A stretch of DNA of 64,000 bases, taken from the NCBI RefSeq assembly GCF_003601925.1, contig NZ_QZWH01000006.1, positions 186,001-250,000 on the forward strand. Reading direction: 5' to 3'. Of this stretch, positions 31,638 to 45,408 are shown piece after piece (positions within the stretch are counted from its first letter, which is position 1; each line of letters starts with the position of its first letter). Both the position numbers and the translations under genes were made by a program. Source of the stretch: Buttiauxella izardii. GTDB taxonomy: Bacteria > Pseudomonadota > Gammaproteobacteria > Enterobacterales > Enterobacteriaceae. The notes under the pieces are model-generated. The model had not been told where the DNA came from. It ran no database searches and was given only the letters and a program-made list of their open reading frames with translations.

Positions 31638-32396
31638 ATGAATTTTGTTAAGACAGTACCGGCTGCAATTTTGCTGACCGGAAGTGCGCTTTTAAGTCAC
31701 TTTGCAATTGCAGATAATTCGGTTTTCACTGTCATGGATGACCCAGCTACTGCTAAAAAGCCTTTCGAAGGTAACCTGAATGCGGGCTATTTGGCTCAAT
31801 CAGGTAACACCACGAGTTCCTCGCTGACGGCGAACACCAACATGACCTGGTATAACACCTCTACCGCATGGTCAATATGGGGTAATGCGAACAACACTTC
31901 TGCGAACGATCAGCGCTCTTCTGAGACTTACGCAGCGGGTGGTCGTAGCCGTTACAATATGACAGACAGTGATTATCTGTTTGGCCAGGCAAGCTGGTTG
32001 ACTGACCGCTTCAACGGCTATCAAGCTCGTGACGTACTCACCGCGGGTTATGGTCGCCAGTTCCTGAGCGGGCCGGTGCACAGTCTGCGTGTGGAATTTG
32101 GTCCGGGTGTTCGTTATGACGAGTACACTGACGGTGAGCATAAAACTCAGGCTCTGGGTTATGCGTCCGGTATCTACAACTGGCAGTTGACTGATAACGC
32201 CAAATTTATCCAGGGCGTTTCTGTGCTGGGTAGTGAAGATACAACCGTGAACTCCGAAACGGCGCTCGAAGTGGCAATTAATGAGCACTTTGGTTTACGT
32301 GTTGGCTATAACGTCACCTGGAACTCCAATCCGCCAGATTCTGCTCCGGAACATACAGACCGCCGTACCGCGATTACTCTTGGCTATAAGATGTAA
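31638..32396 (+). CDS. ydiY: YdiY, acid-inducible outer-membrane-type DUF481 protein
   Basis: 252 residues with a signal peptide ending near HFAIA-DNSVF, followed by a beta-rich DUF481 domain (alternating aromatic strands: EGNLNAGYLAQSGNTTSSSL near 48-67, YLFGQASWLTDRFNGYQARD, HFGLRVGYNVTWNSNP) and a terminal YKM. The family is predicted to be outer-membrane beta-barrel-like; the function is unknown. The E. coli neighbour pfkB that should precede it is missing: the 242-base gap upstream contains no coding remnant I can recognise. Confidence 0.92.
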   Translation: MNFVKTVPAAILLTGSALLSHFAIADNSVFTVMDDPATAKKPFEGNLNAGYLAQSGNTTSSSLTANTNMTWYNTSTAWSIWGNANNTSANDQRSSETYAAGGRSRYNMTDSDYLFGQASWLTDRFNGYQARDVLTAGYGRQFLSGPVHSLRVEFGPGVRYDEYTDGEHKTQALGYASGIYNWQLTDNAKFIQGVSVLGSEDTTVNSETALEVAINEHFGLRVGYNVTWNSNPPDSAPEHTDRRTAITLGYKM

Positions 32397-32403
32397 TTGG
32401 CTA

Positions 32404-32430
32404 AGCCGGGGAATACCCGGCTTTATTGTT
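32404..32430 (+). terminator. Terminator of ydiY
   Basis: AGCCGGG/CCCGGCT stem with a GAATA loop followed by TTATTGTTTT, seven bases after the ydiY stop. Confidence 0.85.
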
Positions 32431-32664
32431 TTATATTACCATTACGTGCTAATATAATTATGGCCCGCGGTTTTATTTTAATTAAAAATGAAATCCAAAA
32501 CACTTTCTCCATAATTTCTCCTTAATCAGTGTTTTAGTCATATCTTCTGTATATTTGACACGAATTGATAAATAAACACCCTTGTCAAAAGTGTGATCTG
32601 GATCTACTCTTGTTTTGTGGCGAGTTAATAACTTGCTGGTCCACTAAATAAGAGAATAAAGAAT

Positions 32665-32895
32665 ATGAAAAATATTAAATATGCTACTATAGCCGTTGCC
32701 CTTTCGGTGCTTTCATTTGGTGCATTTGCTGCAGCACCTACAGCTACCACTACAACAGAAACTGCTCCATCCTCCGTATGGCATGCGGCAGATATCGAAG
32801 CCGGCTCAAATATTCAGCCTGGCGCGCAATCTACAGGTCAATCTATGGATGATGCGTTCAATGTCCATACCCTGGTAGCAGGTGATTGGTCATAA
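32665..32895 (+). CDS. Small exported protein of unknown function
   Basis: 76 residues. MKNIKYATIAVALSVLSFG is a typical Sec signal with cleavage near AFA-AAPT, leaving about 53 residues: a Thr/Ala-rich linker (APTATTTTETAPS) and an acidic, Gln/Gly/Ser-rich tail ending HTLVAGDWS. No cysteines occur. The signal resembles that of small YhcN/DUF1471 proteins, but the rest does not match that fold, so I do not assign it. ATG follows AGAGAATAAAGA, and the gene has its own terminator. The upstream DNA is AT-rich, and TGTGATCTGGATC at 32592 resembles the left half of a CRP site. There is no counterpart in the E. coli order. Confidence 0.72.
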   Translation: MKNIKYATIAVALSVLSFGAFAAAPTATTTTETAPSSVWHAADIEAGSNIQPGAQSTGQSMDDAFNVHTLVAGDWS

Positions 32896-32967
32896 TTGCA
32901 CTAAATTTTATTATCCTCGTATGCGGTAAAGATAATTGATCGCTCAATTTAAGTGACGCATAAAATA

Positions 32968-32998
32968 AAAAGCCGAGCATGAAGCCCGGCTTTTTTAC
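32968..32998 (+). terminator. Terminator of the small exported-protein gene
   Basis: AAAAAGCCGAGC and GCCCGGCTTTTTT form a stem with one internal mismatch and an ATGAA loop, ending in a six-T run. Confidence 0.85.
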
Positions 32999-33009
32999 GT
33001 CTTATTATT

Positions 33010-33366
33010 TGTGCCACTATCCAGATTGGTATTTAGTTGAAACTTTAGGGGAGCTTATTAATAGTGACTATTGTGTCAGCGTTTTAATTAATAAGGATGA
33101 CTAACCAGTGCTATTAAAGTAGTGATAAAACAGGTGGTTATTCTTATTGTCAGATAATGCATTGCCATTGCAAGGCGCGACAATCCCTCCCGAAAGTGAT
33201 AGTATTCTCAACCGTCGCGAAGCAGTGAACGACACGCTCGCGCATAAATTGTGCAATCGGCCTTGCAATTGTAGGTGAGATGACTGCACAACCAATTGAA
33301 ACTAAAGCAAAATAAACGTTGCATGTGATCTTACGTGTGGGTCACCACTGCAAATAAGGACTTATA
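33010..33366 (+). promoter_or_regulatory. thrS promoter and translational operator
   Basis: The stretch before thrS has no gene. Its last 60 bases closely match the E. coli thrS operator: GTGATC-TTACGTG-TGGGTCAC (33325-33345) is a hairpin with CGT in the loop, a mimic of the tRNA-Thr anticodon arm that ThrS binds to repress its own translation. AAGGA precedes the ATG by six bases. A TAGTATTCT near 33200 could be the -10 box. The part before about 33150 shows nothing I can assign. Confidence 0.75.
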
Positions 33367-35842
<2,476 letters not shown>

Positions 35843-35939
35843 GGCCTTCCAAGTAACAGCTCTCGCGAGGTTTCGGCCTCGTGAGATTTGTTCGCCTTCT
35901 GGTTCGTTTTATTAACAATGCGAAGTGGAAAGTTATTAA

Positions 35940-36137
<198 letters not shown>

Positions 36138-36168
36138 GTAGCACTTTTTTAATTAATTCAGAATATAG

Positions 36169-36540
<372 letters not shown>

Positions 36541-36550
36541 GCCAGTTATG

Positions 36551-36575
36551 AGAGGGAGCTTGTCTCCCTCTTTTA
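36551..36575 (+). terminator. Terminator after rplT
   Basis: AGAGGGAG/CTCCCTCT stem with a CTTGT loop followed by TTTT. It separates the thrS-rplT part from the pheM promoter region, probably with partial readthrough. Confidence 0.8.
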
Positions 36576-36622
36576 ATTTCTAACGGCAATGTTTAACACT
36601 GATCAATAAGGTAACTGCAAGC

Positions 36623-36667
36623 ATGAATGCTGCTATTTTCCGTTTCTTTTTTTACTTTAGCACCTGA
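36623..36667 (+). CDS. pheM: pheST leader peptide
   Basis: 14-residue leader [14 protein letters not shown], the same as E. coli PheM, with five Phe codons. Ribosome stalling at these codons under Phe-tRNA shortage relieves the attenuator downstream. Preceded by a weak ribosome site (AAGGTAACTGCAAGC). Confidence 0.95.
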
Positions 36668-36688
36668 ATCAGGGGGCTTTGCGCGTAA

Positions 36689-37780
<1,092 letters not shown>

Positions 37781-37794
37781 GGGCGGGATATCCA

Positions 37795-40182
37795 ATGAAA
37801 TTCAGTGAACTCTGGTTACGCGAATGGGTAAATCCAGCCAACAGCAGTGAAGAGCTTTCCAGCCAAATCACTATGGCTGGTCTGGAAGTTGATGGTGTTG
37901 ATGCCGTTGCCGGTGCCTTCAATGGCGTCGTGGTGGGTGAAGTGGTTGAGTGCGGCCAACATCCAAATGCAGACAAACTGCGTGTAACGAAGGTCAATGT
38001 CGGTGGCGATCGTCTGTTAGACATCGTTTGTGGCGCACCAAACTGCCGTCAAGGCCTGAAAGTTGCTGTGGCAACGGTTGGCGCTGTACTGCCAGGTGAT
38101 TTTAAAATTAAAGCGGCGAAACTGCGTGGCGAACCTTCTGAAGGCATGCTGTGCTCTTTCTCAGAGCTGGGCATTTCCGACGATCACAACGGTATTATCG
38201 AGCTGCCGCTGGATGCGCCAATTGGCACTGACATCCGTGAATACCTGAAGCTTGACGACAACACTATCGAAATCAGCGTCACACCAAACCGTGCCGACTG
38301 CCTCGGAATTATCGGTGTTGCCCGCGATGTTGCGGTAGTGAACCAGTTGCCGTTGCACGAGCCAGAAATGCCAGCCGTGGCCGCGACAATTAACGATACG
38401 CTGCCAATTCGCGTTGATGCGCCAGAAGCGTGCCCACGTTACCTGGGCCGTGTGGTTAAAGGCATCAATGTTAAAGCGCCAACTCCGCTGTGGATGAAAG
38501 AGAAACTGCGTCGCTGCGGTATTCGTTCTATCGATGCTGTGGTTGATGTCACGAACTACGTTCTGCTTGAGTTGGGCCAGCCGATGCACGCGTTCGATCT
38601 GAACCGCATCGAAGGTGGCATCGTGGTACGCATGGCGGAAGAGGGCGAAACCCTGACGCTGCTGGACGGCAACGAAGCGAAGCTGAATGCAGATACGCTG
38701 ATTATCGCTGACCACAACAAAGCACTGGCAATGGGCGGTATCTTTGGTGGCGAACATTCTGGCGTAAATGATGAAACTCAAGACGTGCTGCTGGAATGTG
38801 CATTCTTCAGCCCGCTGTCCATCACCGGTCGTGCGCGTCGCCATGGCCTGCATACCGATGCTTCTCATCGTTATGAGCGTGGTGTGGATTCAGCTCTGCA
38901 ATATAAAGCCATGGAGCGTGCAACTCGCCTGTTGACTGATATCTGCGGTGGTGAAGTCGGTCCGGTTATTGACGTGACTAACGAAGCACATCTGCCAAAA
39001 GCTGCCACAATTACTCTGCGTCGCAGCAAACTGGATCGTCTGATCGGTCATCACATTGAAGATGCACAGGTTAGCGATATCCTGCGCCGCTTAGGTTGTG
39101 AAGTGACTGAAGGTGACAACCAGTGGACGGCAGTCGCACCAAGCTGGCGCTTCGATATGCAGATTGAAGAAGATCTGGTTGAAGAAGTGGCGCGTGTATA
39201 TGGCTACAACAGCATCCCAAATGAGCCTGTGCAAGCGGGTCTGATCATGGGCAGCCATCGCGAAGCAGACTTGTCGCTCAAGCGTGTGAAAACCATGCTG
39301 GTCGATAAAGGCTACCAGGAAGTGATCACTTACAGCTTTGTTGATCCTAAAGTTCAACAACTGCTGCATCCGGGTGAAGAAAATCTGATTCTGCCAAGCC
39401 CAATTTCCAGCGAAATGTCAGCAATGCGTTTATCCTTGCTGACAGGCCTGCTCAATACGGTGGTCTATAACCAAAACCGCCAGCAGGCACGCGTGCGTAT
39501 CTTTGAATCAGGCTTGCGCTTTGTTCCTGATACTCAGGCAGACCTGGGTATCCGTCAGGATCTTATGCTGGCTGGCGCGATTTGTGGTAACCGCTACGAA
39601 GAGCATTGGGATCTGGCGCGTAACGGCGTCGACTTCTATGATCTGAAGGGCGATCTGGAAGCGGTATTGGATCTTACTGGTAAGCTTTCTGACATCGAAT
39701 TTAAAGCTGCAACCAACCCTGCGTTGCATCCAGGCCAAAGTGCTGCAATTTATTTACGCGGCGAATACGTTGGTTTCATTGGTGTTGTGCATCCAGAACT
39801 CGAACGCAAGCTGTCACTCAATGGCCGTACTCTGGTGTTCGAAGTGCTGTGGAACAAGCTCGCAGACCGCGCTGTGCCTGAATCGGCTGAAATTTCGCGC
39901 TACCCTGCGAACCGTCGCGACATCGCTGTTGTGGTCGCTGAAAACGTTCCCGCAGCAGATATTTTGGTCGAGTGTAAGAAAGTTGGCGCAAATCAGGTAG
40001 TTGGCGTAAACTTATTTGATGTGTACCGTGGCAAAGGCGTAGCCGAAGGCTATAAGAGCCTTGCCATAAGCCTTATCCTGCAGGATACGGGCCGTACACT
40101 CGAAGAAGAGGAGATTGCCGCTACCGTTGCAAAATGCGTAGAGGCATTAAAAGAGCGATTCCAGGCATCATTGAGGGATTGA
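37795..40182 (+). CDS. pheT: Phenylalanyl-tRNA synthetase beta subunit
   Basis: 795 residues, as in E. coli. An EMAP-like tRNA-binding domain lies near 39-148 ([22 protein letters not shown]), then B3/B4 editing domain, B5 ([13 protein letters not shown]), a pseudo-catalytic core and the C-terminal ferredoxin-fold anticodon domain ([14 protein letters not shown] onward). Its stop is four bases before ihfA. Confidence 0.99.
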
Positions 40183-40186
40183 ACGT

Positions 40187-40486
40187 ATGGCGCTTACAAA
40201 AGCTGAAATGTCAGAATATCTGTTTGATAAGCTAGGGCTTAGCAAACGTGATGCTAAAGAGTTGGTAGAGCTGTTTTTCGAAGAGATCCGTCGCGCTCTG
40301 GAAAACGGTGAGCAGGTTAAGCTATCAGGCTTTGGTAATTTTGACTTACGCGATAAAAACCAACGTCCCGGGCGTAACCCGAAGACTGGTGAAGATATTC
40401 CTATCACGGCTCGCCGTGTTGTGACTTTCCGACCTGGTCAGAAGTTGAAAAGTAGGGTTGAAAACGCGTCGCCAAAAGACGAGTAA
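40187..40486 (+). CDS. ihfA: Integration host factor alpha subunit
   Basis: 99-residue DNA-bending protein ([37 protein letters not shown]..., beta-arm tip with [14 protein letters not shown] near 60-73). It heterodimerises with IhfB and supports sigma-54 promoters, recombination and nucleoid structure. It is the last gene of the superoperon, followed by a strong terminator. Confidence 0.99.
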
Positions 40487-40498
40487 CCTGAGTTAACC

Positions 40499-40530
40499 AA
40501 AAAGGCCGCTTCCAGCGGCCTTTTTCTTTT
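40499..40530 (+). terminator. Terminator after ihfA
   Basis: AAAGGCCGCT/AGCGGCCTTT stem with a TCC loop followed by TTCTTTTC; end of the thrS-ihfA superoperon. Confidence 0.92.
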
Positions 40531-40604
40531 CTTCTTGTCCTGCACGGAAATTCCCCCGTAAAATCAATTTTATGAAATGTTACTAATTGGATCTTATTAT
40601 CCAG

Positions 40605-41585
40605 ATGCACACTTTTGTTGCGCGACAACGCTCTCTCGAACGCCGTTGGCTACTCGCATTATTTGCCACAATGTTGGGAATGGTAGTGCTGAGTTTGAGT
40701 GCCGGGGATCAATGGTTTGCCCCTCAACACTGGATGCGCGAGGATGCGCAACTGTTTATCTGGCAAATTCGCCTGCCACGCACATTAGCGGTTTTGCTGG
40801 TGGGCGCAGCACTGGCGATTTCTGGCACCATCATGCAAGCGCTTTTTGAAAACCCCCTGGCAGAGCCCGGACTATTAGGTGTCTCCAATGGGGCGGGTGT
40901 CGCATTGGTGGCGGCGGTACTACTCGGGCAAGGCATGTTGCCGAGTTGGGTGTTGGGTATTTGTGCGATTGCTGGCGCGCTGATTATCACATTTATCCTG
41001 CTGCGCTTTTCGCGGCGCCATCTTTCTAATAGCCGTTTGCTGCTTGCCGGTGTGGCGCTGGGGATCATTTGTAGCGCACTCATGACCTGGGCCATTTATT
41101 TCAGCAGTAGCCTCGATTTGCGCCAGTTAATGTACTGGATGATGGGCGGATTTGGCGGCGTGGATTGGCGGCAGTGGTGGCTAATGATCACTTTATTGCC
41201 TGTGATGCTATGGTTATGCCGCAACTACGCGCCACTCAATTTAATGGCATTGGGCGAAATATCCGCCCGACAGCTAGGTTTACCCGTCTGGATGTGGCGC
41301 AATATTTTGGTGATTGCCACCGGCTGGCTGGTGGGAGTGAGCGTGGCGCTTGCCGGGGCGATTGGTTTTATCGGCCTGGTCATTCCCCATATGCTGCGCC
41401 TCAAAGGCTTAACCGATCACCGTATTTTACTGCCCACTAGCGCGCTGGCAGGTGCTACCGTGTTATTGGGTGCCGATGTGATTGCGCGTCTGGCACTGGC
41501 TTCCGCAGAATTACCGATAGGCGTCGTGACCGCAACTTTAGGCGCACCTGTATTTATCTGGCTATTATTAAAGGCTGGGAAATAA
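40605..41585 (+). CDS. btuC: Vitamin B12 ABC transporter permease BtuC
   Basis: FecCD-family permease of 326 residues, E. coli length, about ten membrane helices. Motifs are [42 protein letters not shown] near 59-100, [11 protein letters not shown] near 218-228 (contact with BtuD) and [12 protein letters not shown] near 259-270. I take the ATG; an in-frame TTG six codons earlier has no better ribosome site. Partners are BtuD here and BtuF elsewhere. Confidence 0.97.
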   Translation: MHTFVARQRSLERRWLLALFATMLGMVVLSLSAGDQWFAPQHWMREDAQLFIWQIRLPRTLAVLLVGAALAISGTIMQALFENPLAEPGLLGVSNGAGVALVAAVLLGQGMLPSWVLGICAIAGALIITFILLRFSRRHLSNSRLLLAGVALGIICSALMTWAIYFSSSLDLRQLMYWMMGGFGGVDWRQWWLMITLLPVMLWLCRNYAPLNLMALGEISARQLGLPVWMWRNILVIATGWLVGVSVALAGAIGFIGLVIPHMLRLKGLTDHRILLPTSALAGATVLLGADVIARLALASAELPIGVVTATLGAPVFIWLLLKAGK

Positions 41586-41613
41586 TCAATGTAGTTCAAT
41601 TCAGGGGTAAACA

Positions 41614-42162
41614 ATGCAAGACATTCTGAACACTCAAGTTACGACCATTGATGGTGAAACGACCACGCTCGAAAACTGGAAAGGGAAAGTGCTGCTGGTG
41701 GTGAACGTTGCCTCTAAATGTGGCCTGACCGTGCAATACGAACAATTGGAAAACCTGCAAAAAGAGCTCGAGCACGATGGTTTTACCGTTTTGGGCTTCC
41801 CTTGCAACCAGTTCCTGGGGCAGGAACCGGGTAGCGAAGAAGATATTAAAACGTTTTGCAGCACCACTTACGGTGTGACCTTCCCGATGTTCAGCAAGGT
41901 GGATGTTAACGGCGAAAACCGCCATCCACTCTATGCAAAACTGACTGCAGCAGCGCCGCAAGCGACTGCGCCAGAAGGCAGTGGTTTCCTGGAAAAAATC
42001 AGCGGCAAAGGATTGGCTCCAGCTCAGACTGGCGACATTCTGTGGAATTTCGAAAAATTCCTGATTGGCCGCGATGGTCAGGTGATTCAACGTTTTGCTC
42101 CAGATATGAAACCTGAAGATCCGATTGTTGTGAGTGCGATTAAGTCGGCGTTGGCCAGATAA
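41614..42162 (+). CDS. btuE: BtuE, glutathione/thioredoxin peroxidase
   Basis: 182-residue non-selenium glutathione peroxidase. The peroxidatic Cys36 is in NVASKCGLT, with GFPCNQF near 68-74 and [12 protein letters not shown] near 147-158. Despite its name it is not required for B12 transport in E. coli; it takes part in oxidative stress defence. Its stop overlaps the btuD ATG by one base. Confidence 0.97.
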   Translation: MQDILNTQVTTIDGETTTLENWKGKVLLVVNVASKCGLTVQYEQLENLQKELEHDGFTVLGFPCNQFLGQEPGSEEDIKTFCSTTYGVTFPMFSKVDVNGENRHPLYAKLTAAAPQATAPEGSGFLEKISGKGLAPAQTGDILWNFEKFLIGRDGQVIQRFAPDMKPEDPIVVSAIKSALAR

Positions 42163-42908
42163 TGCCGTTGTTGCAACTTAATGAAATAGCGGTGGCGGAG
42201 CGGCTTGGGCCGATTTCCGCCACGGTTCAGGCTGGCGAACTGGTGCATTTAGTGGGGCCAAACGGAGCCGGGAAAAGTACTTTGCTCACGCGTGCTGCGG
42301 GTTTAAGTTCAGGTGCCGGGAAAATTACCTTCCTTGAGCGTGAACTGAATGACTGGCAGCCGACGCAACTGGCACGCCACCGCGCTTATCTGTCTCAGCA
42401 ACAGATGCCGCCGTTTTCTATGCCGGTCTGGCACTATCTACAGCTTCATCAAACGCTCGGCCCAACAGACACGGTAATGCTCAACCTGGTGGAAACGCTC
42501 GGTCTGGCCGACAAACTCACCCGCAGCGTGAATCAGCTTTCGGGCGGGGAGTGGCAGCGCGTTCGTCTGGCCGCCGTCGTTCTGCAAATTCACCCTGAAA
42601 TTAATCCGCAAGGGCGTCTACTTTTATTAGACGAGCCGATGAATAGCCTGGATGTCGCTCAACAAACCGCGCTGGATAGAATCCTGGTGGCGTTGTGTGA
42701 AGCGGGCATTGCAGTGGTGATGAGCAGCCATGATTTGAACCACAGTTTGCGTCATGCGCACACCGTCTGGTTATTGCGGGCAGGTAAAATGATTGCGCAG
42801 GGAAGTCGGGATGAAGTGCTGTCACCGCAACATTTAGCGACAGCTTATAACATGCACTTCCGCCGATTGCAGATTGAAGGGCACAGTATGCTAATAGCCC
42901 CGCTTTAA
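42162..42908 (+). CDS. btuD: Vitamin B12 ABC transporter ATPase BtuD
   Basis: 248-residue ABC ATPase: Walker [10 protein letters not shown] near 33-41, signature LSGGEWQR near 127-134, Walker [13 protein letters not shown] and the H-loop SSHDLNHS. It powers the BtuC permease. The ATG overlaps the btuE stop (TAATG), so the three btu genes form one transcript, probably continuing into nlpC. Confidence 0.98.
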   Translation: MPLLQLNEIAVAERLGPISATVQAGELVHLVGPNGAGKSTLLTRAAGLSSGAGKITFLERELNDWQPTQLARHRAYLSQQQMPPFSMPVWHYLQLHQTLGPTDTVMLNLVETLGLADKLTRSVNQLSGGEWQRVRLAAVVLQIHPEINPQGRLLLLDEPMNSLDVAQQTALDRILVALCEAGIAVVMSSHDLNHSLRHAHTVWLLRAGKMIAQGSRDEVLSPQHLATAYNMHFRRLQIEGHSMLIAPL

Positions 42909-42986
42909 TGATGGTAAAAACTTGCACCAAATCATAGGTAAGCGCTAAATTACTGGAAATTATAAACGGGTGAGGATTAGCCTGAA

Positions 42987-43448
42987 ATGCGTGTGTGGAT
43001 TCTTCTTGTAGCATGTCTGGTACTTGCAGGGTGTAGCCATCATGCGCCGCCGCCAAATTCTCGTCTCTCGGACTCGATAACGGTCATTGCGACACTTAAT
43101 GATCAACTAAGCGGATGGCATGGAACACCGTATCGTTATGGTGGAATGAGTCGTCGTGGCGTTGATTGCTCCGGCTTTGTGTCAATTACTTTCCGCGACC
43201 GGTTCGAGCTACAATTGCCGCGTGAAACAAAGCAGCAAGCGAAGATTGGAACTGAAATCGATAAAGACGATCTGCTTCCGGGCGACCTGGTATTCTTCAA
43301 AACGGGGTCTGGCGAAAGTGGCTTGCACGTCGGTATTTACGATACTGATAACCAATTTATTCATGCCTCGACCAGCCGTGGCGTTATGCGTTCGTCGTTA
43401 GATAACGTCTACTGGAGCAAAAAATTCTGGCAGGCTCGCCGCATCTAG
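42987..43448 (+). CDS. nlpC: NlpC/P60 family lipoprotein
   Basis: 153-residue envelope lipoprotein with lipobox LAGC (Cys16). The papain-like catalytic set is complete: Cys61 in GVDCSGF, His114 in GLHVGIY and His126 in FIHAST. It is predicted to be a DL-endopeptidase on murein stem peptides, although the E. coli protein has no firmly shown role. It lies 78 bases after btuD, as in E. coli. Confidence 0.96.
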   Translation: MRVWILLVACLVLAGCSHHAPPPNSRLSDSITVIATLNDQLSGWHGTPYRYGGMSRRGVDCSGFVSITFRDRFELQLPRETKQQAKIGTEIDKDDLLPGDLVFFKTGSGESGLHVGIYDTDNQFIHASTSRGVMRSSLDNVYWSKKFWQARRI

Positions 43449-43470
43449 CCTCTCCTTGAAAGGACAGTTC

Positions 43471-44445
43471 ATGGTTACTCTGGAAGATGTTGCCGCCAGT
43501 GCAGGTGTATCCCGGGCAACCGTTTCACGCGTGGTGAATGGCGATACTAAAGTCAGATCCCAGACGCGAGTCAAAGTTGAAGCTGCCATTATTGAACTGG
43601 GTTATTCCCCTAATCCTGCCGCTCGCGCGTTAGCCTCCAGCCAAAGTCATACTCTCGGTTTAGTAACCACGTCATATCGCGGAGGTTTCTTCGGTGCCTT
43701 AATGGACACCGTGCAAAGTGAAGCGGAGCTACACGGTAAACAGTTACTGGTGACGCAAGGGCGGGACACGGCCGAGAAAGAACTCAATGCGATTTCGCGG
43801 CTTTTCAATCTGCGCTGCGATGGGCTGGTATTACACGTCCGTGCCATCAGTGATGAAACACTTAACCAACTGGCCGAGCGAGAAAAAAAATTTATCGTAT
43901 TAGATCGGGATGTTCCCGGCCTCGAACAGCGTTGCGTCGTGTTTGATCATCGTGCTGCGAGTGCGCTCGCGACTCAGGTTTTTATTGATGCAGGCCATAC
44001 AGAAATTGCCTGTTTGCACGGGCCGAATACGCGTTCCTCAAGCATGTTGCGCAGGCAGGGGTTTATTGATGCCATGGCGCGGGCAAAATTAGAACCCGTG
44101 GCAGTTTTGGGTGGTGAGTATGATATGCCCAGTGGCTATGAACTGGCCGCACAACTGCTTGAAAATACGCGCCCGACGGCTATTTATTGTTGTAACGAAG
44201 AACTGGCGATTGGAGCCATGCTGGCTATCACCGAACGTGGGCTGCGAATTCCCCAGGATATCTCGCTTATTTGTTATGATAGTGGGGAGCGTGCCGCATT
44301 TGTGCGTCCGGCAATGACCAGTGTGCATTTCCCGATAAGTGAAATGGCTCGTTTCGCTATCCGGAAATTATTGGATAATGATTGTGAGAATGAATCTTTT
44401 TCTCCCGAGATAATCTCTCGTGAATCGGTTCGAGTTATTCGCTAA
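43471..44445 (+). CDS. LacI-family transcriptional regulator
   Basis: 324 residues. The N-terminal helix-turn-helix and hinge (MVTLEDVAASAGVSRATVSRVVNG..., hinge NPAARALA near 50-57) are followed by a periplasmic-binding-protein fold (LGLVTTSYRGGFFGALMDTV near 65-84, FIVLDRDVPGLEQRCVVFDH near 143-162, YDMPSGYELA). ATG follows AAAGGAC; an upstream TTG five codons earlier is less likely. It is similar in style to GalR/AscG-type repressors, so a sugar or nucleoside effector is likely, but no target operon adjoins it. It is absent from this position in E. coli (nlpC is next to ydiV). Confidence 0.88.
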   Translation: MVTLEDVAASAGVSRATVSRVVNGDTKVRSQTRVKVEAAIIELGYSPNPAARALASSQSHTLGLVTTSYRGGFFGALMDTVQSEAELHGKQLLVTQGRDTAEKELNAISRLFNLRCDGLVLHVRAISDETLNQLAEREKKFIVLDRDVPGLEQRCVVFDHRAASALATQVFIDAGHTEIACLHGPNTRSSSMLRRQGFIDAMARAKLEPVAVLGGEYDMPSGYELAAQLLENTRPTAIYCCNEELAIGAMLAITERGLRIPQDISLICYDSGERAAFVRPAMTSVHFPISEMARFAIRKLLDNDCENESFSPEIISRESVRVIR

Positions 44446-44613
44446 AACTGGCGATAGTAAGATAACCAGGATAATATAAAATAAATTCAAAAATAATTCT
44501 GATAAAGACTCAGGGATGAACTTGCGCTTAATACTTTTAAAATCAATCCAGTTAATGCTGGATGTTCATTGTGCTGCGATACCCTCCACCCCTTTTGATA
44601 CACGGCTGGCACC

Positions 44614-45339
44614 ATGATCCTGGAACTTGAAACACAATATCGTTCAGATTTTTACTTTCAGCCAGTTTACTTGCCGGGTGATGAGGTTTTAGGCATTGAA
44701 TTATTAGTTAATTTTGTTGGGATTGATGCGCCAGTACGTATTCCAACAGAATTAGTCACAACAGTAATTACGCCCGATCAGCAATTAATATTATTCAAAG
44801 AACAAATAGAATTACTCGAAAACTATCAAGAGTTCTTTAAGGCTGAAAGAATAGTTGTGTGGGTTAATATAAGCGTGGTAATTGTTGACGCGATTTTAGC
44901 CAGTACCGAGCTGCTTTCCCAGCTGGTGCAGCTTTCTTTCATTGAATTTTCAATCAATGAGAACTTTCCCGAACTTAATCTTGGCAATGAAAATGCCCGG
45001 CTAATGGCAATGATTAAGCATTATCCATTAGCGCTGGCTAATTTTGGTGCCGGCATTGCGACCACCAAACCGATTTTCGACGGCTTATTTAAACGTGTTT
45101 TTTTGGATAAAGTATTTATTCACAAACAAATTAAACAACGTTCTTTTGAGCCTTTTATGATGGCTTTGCTGGCACAGCTTTCACCGTTTTGCCAGACTCT
45201 GGTGATTAACGGTATTGAAGATGCCGCCGCTCGCCAAACAGTGCTGAAATTATCGGACTTCGCAATGCAGGGTAATTACTGGCCTGGCATTCCCTCAAAT
45301 GCACTGATCGACTGGCTTCATCCTTATTCTCTGCATTAA
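44614..45339 (+). CDS. ydiV: YdiV/RflP, degenerate EAL-domain anti-FlhDC factor
   Basis: 241 residues aligned over most of the length with E. coli YdiV (RIPTELVTTVITPDQQLILFKEQIELLENYQEFF; FSINENFPELN; GAGIATTKPIFDGLFKRVFLDKVFI; RSFEPFM). The EAL triad is replaced by ELL in GIELLVNF and other metal ligands are missing, so no cyclic-di-GMP phosphodiesterase activity is expected. YdiV binds FlhD and directs FlhD4C2 to ClpXP, repressing motility under nutrient limitation. The gene is clearly more AT-rich than its neighbours. Confidence 0.92.
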   Translation: MILELETQYRSDFYFQPVYLPGDEVLGIELLVNFVGIDAPVRIPTELVTTVITPDQQLILFKEQIELLENYQEFFKAERIVVWVNISVVIVDAILASTELLSQLVQLSFIEFSINENFPELNLGNENARLMAMIKHYPLALANFGAGIATTKPIFDGLFKRVFLDKVFIHKQIKQRSFEPFMMALLAQLSPFCQTLVINGIEDAAARQTVLKLSDFAMQGNYWPGIPSNALIDWLHPYSLH

Positions 45340-45408
45340 TGGAATACCCCTGCCAATGTGCCGTGTTTAAAACTTCACACAAGCACTACACTATCGGCAG
45401 GAGGATCC

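Noticed and set aside
32665-32895. Assignment of the small exported protein to the YhcN/DUF1471 family
   Set aside because: Only the signal peptide looks similar; the mature part lacks the DUF1471 strand pattern and is too short.
33101-33295. 64-codon minus-strand frame upstream of thrS
   Set aside because: It is antisense to the thrS promoter and leader, which explain the sequence better.
33325-33345. tRNA-like hairpin considered as a tRNA gene
   Set aside because: Only an anticodon-arm mimic is present, with no acceptor, D or T arms.
38161-38868. 235-codon open frame on the minus strand inside pheT
   Set aside because: Shadow frame; low-complexity, no start signal.
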